This document shows positions 1 to 5,180 of a stretch of DNA of 5,180 nt, piece by piece. The notes below the pieces were generated by a model. That model worked only from the letters and a program-made list of their open reading frames with translations. It was not told the DNA's origin and did no database searches. Within the stretch, counting starts at the first letter, position 1, and every line of letters begins with the position of its first letter. The stretch spans positions 1-5,180 of the forward strand of contig CANCAO010000155.1 of the NCBI GenBank assembly GCA_947374105.1, in the 5' to 3' direction. This DNA comes from Comamonadaceae bacterium (GTDB lineage Bacteria > Pseudomonadota > Gammaproteobacteria > Burkholderiales > Burkholderiaceae_C). Made by a program: the position numbers and the translations under genes.

Positions 1-596
1 GCCACGGCGGGACGGGCCAGCGGCAGGGCCACTTCACGGATGCGCCGTGCCATGGGCGCACCCAGCAGGCGGGCCGCCTCCATCAAGTGTGTGGCGCGTT
101 CGCCCAAAGCGGCGCGCGCCAGCAGGTACACATAGGGGTAGAGCGCAAACGTCATCACCCAGGCCGCGCCCACCGTGTTGCGGATCTCGGGGAAGACGCG
201 GCCTTGTAGGCCTGTGAGCTCACGCACTGCGGTTTGAAACGGCCCGCTGAACTGCAAAAAATCGGTATAGGCGTAAGCCACCACGTAAGCGGGCATGGCC
301 AGCGGCAGCAACAAGGCCCACTCGAAGGTTTTGCGACCGGGAAAATCAAACAAGGTCACGGCCACGGCAGCCGATAGGCCCACCGCGATCACCCCCACGC
401 TGACCATCAGGCACAGCCACAGCGTGGTCGCCGCGTAGTCGGGCAAGACGGTACGGCCCATCTCCAGCAGCAGGGGGAGCGCCTGCCCGGCTTGCTCACC
501 CCAAGGTAGCCAAGAGACGAACACGGCCAACACCGGCAGCATGAGCAAGGCCGTCAGCAGCAAGAGAAGTAAATGTCGCAGTCGGCTTGACAGCAT
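1..596 (-). CDS. fbpB: Ferric iron ABC transporter permease, FbpB-like (3' end outside window)
   Basis: Inner-membrane permease of a binding-protein-dependent importer, most likely for Fe(3+). I translated it by hand from ATG at 596; 198 codons are visible and the frame stays open to the window edge, so the C-terminal part is missing. FbpB-type permeases are usually above 500 residues, so more than half is probably absent. Hydrophobic segments lie at about residues 8-30, 56-83, 92-114 and 142-164. An EAA loop follows at 173-192 (E173 A174 A175, G179, then L191 P192), which is the site that docks on the ATPase. The segment LPLAMPAYVVAYAYTDFL (97-114) looks typical of the FbpB/ThiP permease group. 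It is divergent from the ATPase gene at 674 and shares its 77-bp upstream gap. No good Shine-Dalgarno precedes the ATG. An in-frame TTG at 641 would add 15 residues but lies inside the putative operator, so ATG 596 is preferred. The family is secure; iron rather than thiamine or another substrate is an inference. Confidence 0.82.
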   Translation of the reverse strand, partial: MLSSRLRHLLLLLLTALLMLPVLAVFVSWLPWGEQAGQALPLLLEMGRTVLPDYAATTLWLCLMVSVGVIAVGLSAAVAVTLFDFPGRKTFEWALLLPLAMPAYVVAYAYTDFLQFSGPFQTAVRELTGLQGRVFPEIRNTVGAAWVMTFALYPYVYLLARAALGERATHLMEAARLLGAPMARRIREVALPLARPAV

Positions 597-673
597 GGAA
601 AGTGCGTTGCGAAAAATTGGGGGAAAGGCAAGACAATGCAAATGAGAATTGTAAGCATCTACAATGAGACACC
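597..673. promoter_or_regulatory. Divergent promoter region of the permease and ATPase genes
   Basis: This 77-bp gap lies between two start codons facing away from each other and is visibly more AT-rich than the flanking genes, so it should carry promoters for both. On the plus strand TACAAT at 660-665 is a plausible -10 for the ATPase gene, although the hexamer 17 bp upstream (TGCAAA, 637-642) is a poor -35. On the minus strand ATTGTA at 648-653 also reads TACAAT, but it has no matching -35. The ACAAT/ATTGT motif occurs three times: 633-637 (direct), 648-652 (inverted) and 661-665 (direct). The last two extend to a perfect 6-bp dyad, ATTGTA-6 bp-TACAAT (648-665). Neither start codon has a clear Shine-Dalgarno. 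That a promoter is here is nearly required by the layout; the exact elements are uncertain. Confidence 0.5.
638..656. promoter_or_regulatory. Candidate Fur box
   Basis: The 19-mer GCAAATGAGAATTGTAAGC matches the classical Fur consensus GATAATGATAATCATTATC at 12 of 19 positions by hand alignment, including the AATGA and AAT cores. It is centred on 647 and framed by an ATGC (636-639)/GCAT (655-658) inverted repeat with the same centre. It sits between the starts of an iron-type permease and its ATPase, next to a candidate -10 at 660-665, where bound Fe-Fur would block transcription. The match is moderate, so this is a prediction supported by context. Confidence 0.5.
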
Positions 674-1738
674 ATGTTTTTAGAGCTCAGCCAACTCCAG
701 GTTCAGTACCCCGGGCGTGCCCAGCCCGCCGTGGCGCAGGTGTCATTTGGCTTGCCTGCAGGGGACATTGGCGTGCTGATTGGCCCCTCAGGCTGCGGCA
801 AGACCACCTTGCTGCGGGCCATTGCCGGGCTTGAGCCAGTCACCGACGGGCAGATCAAGCTGTCCGGCCAGGTGGTGAGCAGCGCTAGCCAGCAATTGCC
901 ACCGGAAGACCGCCGCATTGGCATGGTATTTCAGGACTATGCGCTGTTCCCCCATCTGGATGTGGCGCGCAACGTGGCCTTTGGCCTGCATCACTTGACC
1001 ACAGCCGAGCGAGCCCATCGCGTGGCCGAAGTGCTGGCCCTGGTCGGACTGCAAGGCAGCGAGAAGACTTTTCCCCACCAACTCTCAGGCGGGCAACAGC
1101 AGCGCGTGGCGCTGGCCCGCGCACTGGCCCCGCGCCCGCAACTGCTCTTGCTGGACGAGCCTTTCTCTAACCTGGATGTGGAACTGCGTGAGCGCCTGGC
1201 CCATGAGGTGCGCAGCATCCTCAAAGCGGCCCAGGCGACGGCCTTGTTTGTCACCCACGATCAACTAGAGGCCTTTGCCATTGGCGACACCATCGGGGTG
1301 ATGTCCGAGGGATACCTGCACCAGTGGGACGACGCCTACACGCTCTACCACCGCCCCGCCACACGCTTTGTGGCCAACTTTATTGGCCATGGGGTATTTG
1401 CCCCGGCGACGCTTCGCACGGTGGGCGATCAAACCGTCGTAAGCACCCCGTTGGGTGACTTGACCGATGTGGCTGAATGCCCCTTGCCCAGTGCATTTGC
1501 CTCAGGGCAATGTGATGTTCTGCTGCGCGCCGACGACATCGTGCACGACGACGACGCACCAGTGAAGGCCGAGATCATCCGCAAGGCGTTTCGCGGCTCA
1601 GAGTTTCTCTACACCTTGCGGCTTGCCAGTGGGCAAACGGTGCTGGCCCATGTCCCCAGCCACCATGACCACACACTGGGGGAGTGGATCGGCATCCGCC
1701 CCCAGGTGGACCATGTGGTGACGTTTGAGAGAAGCTAA
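674..1738 (+). CDS. fbpC: Ferric iron ABC transporter ATP-binding protein, FbpC-like
   Basis: ATPase subunit that drives import through the cognate permease, on the cytoplasmic face of the inner membrane. The 354 residues fit the usual FbpC length of about 350. All nucleotide-binding motifs are intact: Walker A GPSGCGKTT (37-45), Q-loop Q87 in VFQDYALFPH, signature LSGGQQQR (137-144), Walker B LLLLDEP (157-163, catalytic E162), D-loop SNLD (165-168) and switch H195 in VTHDQ. The region after about residue 235 is the regulatory C-terminal extension of the iron/polyamine/maltose importer class, with a TOBE-type fold likely at about 280-350. An acidic patch DDIVHDDD lies at 287-294. The start at 674 gives the normal family N-terminus (MFLELSQLQVQYPG). 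No strong Shine-Dalgarno is seen, and if TACAAT at 660-665 is the -10 the leader would be only a few bases. PotA- or ThiQ-like alternatives are less likely given the FbpB-like neighbour. Confidence 0.88.
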   Translation: MFLELSQLQVQYPGRAQPAVAQVSFGLPAGDIGVLIGPSGCGKTTLLRAIAGLEPVTDGQIKLSGQVVSSASQQLPPEDRRIGMVFQDYALFPHLDVARNVAFGLHHLTTAERAHRVAEVLALVGLQGSEKTFPHQLSGGQQQRVALARALAPRPQLLLLDEPFSNLDVELRERLAHEVRSILKAAQATALFVTHDQLEAFAIGDTIGVMSEGYLHQWDDAYTLYHRPATRFVANFIGHGVFAPATLRTVGDQTVVSTPLGDLTDVAECPLPSAFASGQCDVLLRADDIVHDDDAPVKAEIIRKAFRGSEFLYTLRLASGQTVLAHVPSHHDHTLGEWIGIRPQVDHVVTFERS

Positions 1739-1747
1739 GGCCTGCCT

Positions 1748-2482
1748 TTATTCGCGTAACTGCGTAATGGCCGTGTGTAAATCTGCGGCCCAAGTCCGGC
1801 GGTCTCGTGCCTCGGGCTTTTGAATTTCACCAAAGTGCACATGTACCGCAATGCCGGGAGTAGCCACGGTGCGCCAGACTGATGCGACCAGCGTGTCATC
1901 CCCCACATAGCAGGGCACCTGGCTGTTTTGCCCGGTGCTCTCATCGACAAAGGTCAACGCCACCGGCTGCACGGATGCGTCGGCGGCAATGGCTGCCTGG
2001 AGCAAATTGCCATGAAAGGGCAAGAGGTGGACGCCGTCACCCGTGGTACCTTCCGGAAAAACCGCCAGCACATCTCCAGCCGCAAGACTGGCGGTCATGT
2101 GGTGCACGATGCGGCGCGTGTCTCTGCGAGATTGGCGCTCGATGAAGAGCGTGCCGACACCCTCCGCTAAACGACCAATCACCGGCCAGCCCTTCACATC
2201 GGACTTGGAGACAAAGCGACAGTAGCGGGCGGCGTGCAAGGCCGAGATGTCCAGCCATGAAATATGGTTGGCCACCAACAGCACAGGGCCTTGGGCTGCG
2301 GGTGTGCCTTTGACGATGAGACGGATGCCCAGGCACGCCAGCATCTGGAGCGACCAGACCTGAACCCGCATCTCTTTTTGCGCTTGTGACAGACGCGGGA
2401 ACTTGAAGAAGATCGTCGCCAGACCGACCACCAGATGAATCAGCACCCAGCCCAGCCGCCAAGCTGCCCGTCCGTTTGACAT
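1748..2482 (-). CDS. plsC: 1-acyl-sn-glycerol-3-phosphate acyltransferase (lysophosphatidic acid acyltransferase)
   Basis: Acylates the sn-2 position of lysophosphatidic acid to give phosphatidic acid, the precursor of all membrane glycerophospholipids, at the inner membrane. With ATG at 2482 the protein has 244 residues, normal for bacterial PlsC. Motif I is NHISWLD (72-78; catalytic H73 and D78), motif II GTLFIER (110-116), motif III FPEGTTGDG (142-150; binds the glycerol phosphate) and motif IV VQPVAL (171-176). A hydrophobic N-terminal stretch at about 11-27 and another near 45-55 fit membrane association. The frame stays open upstream to an ATG at 2662, but that would overlap the preceding gene by about 160 bp and adds sequence with no PlsC character. 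ATG 2482 begins 19 bp after the upstream stop, although its Shine-Dalgarno is poor. It is probably the last gene of the pyr cluster. A lyso-ornithine-lipid acyltransferase (OlsA) is a possible alternative. Confidence 0.87.
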   Translation of the reverse strand: MSNGRAAWRLGWVLIHLVVGLATIFFKFPRLSQAQKEMRVQVWSLQMLACLGIRLIVKGTPAAQGPVLLVANHISWLDISALHAARYCRFVSKSDVKGWPVIGRLAEGVGTLFIERQSRRDTRRIVHHMTASLAAGDVLAVFPEGTTGDGVHLLPFHGNLLQAAIAADASVQPVALTFVDESTGQNSQVPCYVGDDTLVASVWRTVATPGIAVHVHFGEIQKPEARDRRTWAADLHTAITQLRE

Positions 2483-2501
2483 CGGCGATTGATTCGCGCG
2501 C

Positions 2502-3794
2502 TCAGGGTTGGAACGCAAGCTGCCCGCCCACGATGGTGCAACATACCTGCCCAGGGAGCTCATAGCCAGAAAAAGGCGTGTGCTTGCCCTGGCTGCGCAA
2601 GGCTTGGGGCGTAACAACCCAGGCTGAGTTGGGATCAAACACGCAGACATCGGCCACGCCACCCACGACCAGTTGCCCGGTGCTCAGCCTCAGCGTGCCC
2701 AATGACTCGCCCAGCACGCGGGCTGGCTCACTGGTCAATACTGCCAACGCCCGTGATAACCCCGCACCGCTGTCTTGCCCCCATTTCAAAGCCAAACTCA
2801 AGAGCATCTCTACCCCGGTCGCGCCGGGCTCGCTCTCGGCAAAGGGCAGGGCCTTGGCATCGTCTTTCACCGGGGTATGGTCCGAGACCAGGGCATCAAT
2901 CGTGCCGTCCAGCAAACCGGCGCGCAGGGCATCGCGATCAGCTTGTTGACGCAGCGGCGGGTTGAGCCGCATGCGGCTGTCAAAGTAACCGATATCGACA
3001 TCTGTCAAGTGCAGGGAATTAACGCTGACATCGCAGCTGAGCCGGAGGCCTTCTTGCTTGGCCTGACGCACCAGCGCCACCCCCGCCGCACTACTGATGC
3101 GACACAGATGTACACGGGCGCCGGTGCCGCGCATCAACTCAAAGATGGTGTACATGGCAATGGTCTCAGCCGCCACCGGCACACCGCCCAGACCCAGCCG
3201 AGTGGCCAGCGCACCACTGGCGGCCACACCCTGGCCCAGGTAAAAATCTTGGGGCCGCAACCACACGACATAGTCGAATGTGCTGGCGTATTGCAGGGCA
3301 CGGCGCAAAACTTGGGTGTTCACCAACGGTACCTCGGCCTGGCTAAAGCCCACGCAACCAGCTTCGGTGAGCTCGACCATCTCGGTCAGGACTTCGCCCT
3401 TCAGATTACGGGTCAGTGCGCCGAGCGGGAAGACGCGGGCCTCGTGCAGCTTCTCCGCGCGCGACTTGAGCATCTCCACCAAGCCCGGCTCGTCCAGTAC
3501 CGGCTCGGTGTCCGGTGGGCACACCAAGCTGGTGACACCACCGGCCACTGCGGCCGCCATCTCGGACGCCAGCATGCCCTCATGCTCGTGGCCTGGCTCG
3601 CGCAGGCGCACCGCCAAATCCACCAAGCCGGGAGCGACTACACAGTCGGTCGCATCCACCGTGCGGTTGGGGGAAAAATCTGCAGGGATGTTGTTGATGG
3701 CGATGATGCGGCCTGCGGCAATGGCCACATCGGCGACTTCATCGCGCTGGCTGGCGGGGTCAATAACACGCCCGCCTTTTATGAGTAATTTCAT
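2502..3794 (-). CDS. pyrX: Dihydroorotase-like protein, probably the non-catalytic partner of aspartate transcarbamoylase (PyrC'/PyrX)
   Basis: A 430-residue class I dihydroorotase fold of the amidohydrolase superfamily, full length and uninterrupted. The metal site is degraded. Canonical D-x-H-x-H-x-R reads DLAVRLR (59-65), so both histidines are replaced by A61 and R63. The FSDDG stretch that carries the metal-bridging aspartate is FSQAE (150-154). The H-x-E-D histidine is R180, and the second histidine of H-x-x-H-x-S is R232. In the final SDHAPH motif D305 and H306 remain but the last histidine is V309. The substrate asparagine of NT-P is D95. R65 and the GATGVE segment (324-329) are kept. 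Hydrolysis of dihydroorotate is therefore unlikely. In Pseudomonas a similar inactive chain, PyrC', is needed to assemble the PyrB holoenzyme; that role is inferred here. Its ATG overlaps the pyrB stop by 4 bp (ATGA), with GGGGA 7 nt upstream as a ribosome site. Automatic annotation would probably call it pyrC. Confidence 0.88.
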   Translation of the reverse strand: MKLLIKGGRVIDPASQRDEVADVAIAAGRIIAINNIPADFSPNRTVDATDCVVAPGLVDLAVRLREPGHEHEGMLASEMAAAVAGGVTSLVCPPDTEPVLDEPGLVEMLKSRAEKLHEARVFPLGALTRNLKGEVLTEMVELTEAGCVGFSQAEVPLVNTQVLRRALQYASTFDYVVWLRPQDFYLGQGVAASGALATRLGLGGVPVAAETIAMYTIFELMRGTGARVHLCRISSAAGVALVRQAKQEGLRLSCDVSVNSLHLTDVDIGYFDSRMRLNPPLRQQADRDALRAGLLDGTIDALVSDHTPVKDDAKALPFAESEPGATGVEMLLSLALKWGQDSGAGLSRALAVLTSEPARVLGESLGTLRLSTGQLVVGGVADVCVFDPNSAWVVTPQALRSQGKHTPFSGYELPGQVCCTIVGGQLAFQP

Positions 3795-4753
3795 GCTTCT
3801 GTCCCCGCAACAATGCTCATCACTGCCATGCGAACCGCAATACCAAAGGTGACCTGCGGCAAGATCACGCTTTGCTTGCCATCCACCACAGCAGAGTCAA
3901 TCTCGACGCCGCGGTTGATGGGCCCTGGGTGCATCACGATGGCATCGGGCTTGGCGAGTTGCAGTTTTTCAGGCGTCAGGCCAAAGCTTTTGAAAAACTC
4001 CTGGCTCGACGGCAGCAGGGCACCACTCATGCGCTCGTTTTGCAGACGCAGCATGATGATGACGTCGCAACCCTTGATGCCTTCTTCCAGCGAATGGCAA
4101 ACCCGAACGCCCATGGGGGCCATATCGGACGGCACCAGGGTTTTGGGGCCGACCACGCGCACTTCGGCGCAACCCAGTGTGGTGAGCGCATGAATGTCGG
4201 AGCGGGCCACGCGCGAGTGCAGCACATCACCAACGATGGCCACAGTGAGGTTGGAAAAATCTTTTTTGTAGTGTCGGATGGTGTACATGTCCAGCAAGCC
4301 CTGAGTCGGGTGCTCATGGCGGCCGTCACCGGCGTTGATGACGTGAACATGGGGCGCGACATGCTGGGCGATCAGGTAGGGCGCACCCGACTCGCTATGG
4401 CGCACCACAAACAGATCAGCCGCCATGGCGCTGAGGTTCGCGATGGTGTCGAGCAGGGACTCGCCTTTGGATGCGGAAGAGCGTGCGATGTCCAGGTTAA
4501 TGACGTCGGCGCTCAAGCGCTTGGCAGCGATCTCGAAAGTGGTTCGGGTACGGGTAGAGTTTTCAAAAAACAGGTTGAAAACGCTTTTGCCGCGGAGCAA
4601 GGGCACCTTCTTCACTTCGCGGTCGCTGACACTCACAAAGTTGGCGGCGGAGTCAAGGATGTGGGTCAGGATGTCTTTGGGTAGCCCCTCCACCGCCAGC
4701 AGATGAAGCAGTTCGCCATGCTTGTTGAGCTGCGGATTGCGTTTGAAAAGCAT
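3791..4753 (-). CDS. pyrB: Aspartate carbamoyltransferase catalytic chain
   Basis: Cytoplasmic enzyme of de novo pyrimidine synthesis that condenses carbamoyl phosphate with L-aspartate to N-carbamoyl-L-aspartate. The 320 residues match the family, and every key element is visible: the carbamoyl-phosphate loop [13 protein letters not shown] (62-74), the mobile loop SASKGES (93-99) reaching in from a neighbouring subunit, VVRHS (116-120), [10 protein letters not shown] (146-155), the start of the aspartate domain at about 168-185 ([18 protein letters not shown]), MLRLQNER (234-241) and [11 protein letters not shown] (275-285). The start ATG overlaps the pyrR stop as TGATG, and GGAGG lies 7 nt upstream, so this start is firm. 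No pyrI regulatory chain is present; together with the degenerate dihydroorotase downstream this points to the PyrB-PyrC' type of enzyme seen in Pseudomonas. PyrR encoded just upstream suggests pyrimidine-responsive control. Confidence 0.97.
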   Translation of the reverse strand: MLFKRNPQLNKHGELLHLLAVEGLPKDILTHILDSAANFVSVSDREVKKVPLLRGKSVFNLFFENSTRTRTTFEIAAKRLSADVINLDIARSSASKGESLLDTIANLSAMAADLFVVRHSESGAPYLIAQHVAPHVHVINAGDGRHEHPTQGLLDMYTIRHYKKDFSNLTVAIVGDVLHSRVARSDIHALTTLGCAEVRVVGPKTLVPSDMAPMGVRVCHSLEEGIKGCDVIIMLRLQNERMSGALLPSSQEFFKSFGLTPEKLQLAKPDAIVMHPGPINRGVEIDSAVVDGKQSVILPQVTFGIAVRMAVMSIVAGTEA

Positions 4754-5180
4754 CAGGCGGCCTCCACTTTGAAACTGAAATGACCGGCCTCATCACGCGC
4801 CAGTGCCAACGATTGTGAGGAAGGTAAGTTGACGCGGGCGGCGCAGAAGTCGGGCTGGATCGGTAGCTCGCGTCCACCCCGATCGACCAACACAGCCAGT
4901 TGAATGCTGGCGGGCCGCCCATAGTCAAAGATCTCATTGATCACCGCACGTATGGTGCGCCCGGTGTAGAGCACGTCGTCAAGCAGCACGATGTGCGCGT
5001 CATTGACATCAAAGGGCAACACCGTCTGCCCACCAGCGGCGAGGCCACGGCTTGAAAAATCGTCGCGGTGCATGGCTGAGGAGATGATGCCGGGCTTGCC
5101 CGCCAGACCCAAATCGCGCTGCAACTGCTCGACCAACCAAGCACCGCCCGAGGTGATGCCGACCAGCCGGGTTTGCGGCA
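4753..5180 (-). CDS. pyrR: Pyrimidine operon regulator PyrR / uracil phosphoribosyltransferase family (5' end outside window)
   Basis: PyrR is a phosphoribosyltransferase-fold protein that senses UMP/PRPP and controls pyr genes; Gram-positive members act by RNA attenuation and also have uracil phosphoribosyltransferase activity. Here 141 residues are visible, with the frame open to the window edge. Family members are about 165-180 residues, so roughly 25-40 N-terminal residues are missing. Visible blocks are [11 protein letters not shown] (visible residues 5-15), [10 protein letters not shown] (37-46, matching the family YRDD motif with Y replaced by H), the PRPP-binding loop [15 protein letters not shown] (64-78) and [14 protein letters not shown] (94-107). 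An in-frame TTG at 5136 could be mistaken for a start, but conserved sequence continues upstream of it. The stop overlaps the pyrB start (TGATG), indicating translational coupling. The promoter and any leader lie outside the window. Whether this protein keeps enzyme activity cannot be told from the sequence. Confidence 0.92.
   Translation of the reverse strand, partial: PQTRLVGITSGGAWLVEQLQRDLGLAGKPGIISSAMHRDDFSSRGLAAGGQTVLPFDVNDAHIVLLDDVLYTGRTIRAVINEIFDYGRPASIQLAVLVDRGGRELPIQPDFCAARVNLPSSQSLALARDEAGHFSFKVEAA
4761..4765 (-). promoter_or_regulatory. Ribosome binding site of pyrB
   Basis: On the minus strand GGAGG lies 7 nt before the pyrB ATG, inside the last codons of pyrR. It fixes the pyrB start and suggests that ribosomes can load afresh here as well as re-initiate at the TGATG overlap. 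It is the clearest Shine-Dalgarno in the window. Confidence 0.75.

Noticed and set aside
1531..1557. GAC/CGA-rich run that might be a simple repeat
   Set aside because: It lies within the FbpC-like coding frame, encodes the acidic patch DDIVHDDD, and is too short and irregular to be a true repeat.
1739..1747. Rho-independent terminator between the convergent genes
   Set aside because: There is only a 5-bp stem with a 2-base centre and no adequate T-run in either direction.
2483..2662. Upstream extension of plsC to an ATG at 2662 (304 residues)
   Set aside because: It would overlap the dihydroorotase-like gene by about 160 bp in another frame, and the extra residues do not resemble a PlsC N-terminus. 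The product from 2482 has the normal family length.
2775..3788. Long plus-strand open frame of 337 codons opposite the dihydroorotase-like gene
   Set aside because: It is the antisense shadow of a well-supported gene in GC-rich DNA; its translation shows no recognisable domain and it has no independent signals.
3872..4684. Plus-strand open frame of 270 codons opposite pyrB
   Set aside because: It is a shadow of the strongly conserved pyrB gene, and its translation has no recognisable family features.
4753..5136. A complete short PyrR starting at TTG 5136
   Set aside because: The frame stays open to the window edge, and the upstream residues ([10 protein letters not shown]) match the conserved PyrR N-terminal region, so the gene is truncated by the window rather than short.

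Overview
The window looks like the chromosome of a betaproteobacterium, probably Burkholderiales and perhaps Comamonadaceae. The reasons are the GC-rich codon usage, the proteobacterial pyrR-pyrB-pseudo-dihydroorotase order, and the style of the PlsC and iron-transporter proteins. This placement is an inference from gene content, not a measured phylogeny. Genes cover almost the whole window. The only sizeable non-coding gap is the 77 bp between the divergent genes at the left.

Left part (1-1738): a divergent pair for an ABC importer, most likely of ferric iron. An FbpB-like permease runs leftwards off the window edge, and its 3' part is missing. An FbpC-like ATPase with a C-terminal TOBE-type region runs rightwards. 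The AT-richer gap between them holds a Fur-box-like 19-mer and a set of ACAAT/ATTGT inverted repeats, so both genes may be repressed from one site when iron is plentiful. No periplasmic binding protein is visible here.

Right part (1748-5180): a leftward, tightly packed cluster read in the order pyrR, pyrB, dihydroorotase-like gene, plsC. pyrR lacks its 5' end at the window edge. The pyrR stop overlaps the pyrB start (TGATG), and the pyrB stop overlaps the start of the dihydroorotase-like gene (ATGA). plsC follows after 19 bp. PyrB is an intact aspartate transcarbamoylase catalytic chain. The dihydroorotase-like protein has lost nearly all metal-binding residues, so it is best read as the non-catalytic PyrC'/PyrX partner that supports the PyrB assembly, as in Pseudomonas. 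A true dihydroorotase should then exist elsewhere in the genome. PlsC makes phosphatidic acid for phospholipid synthesis.

The two blocks converge, with only 9 bp between the fbpC-like stop and the plsC stop. I found no mobile element, RNA gene or CRISPR array. I do not see a wholly new system. The points most worth attention are the degenerate dihydroorotase and the divergent, possibly Fur-controlled transporter promoter.
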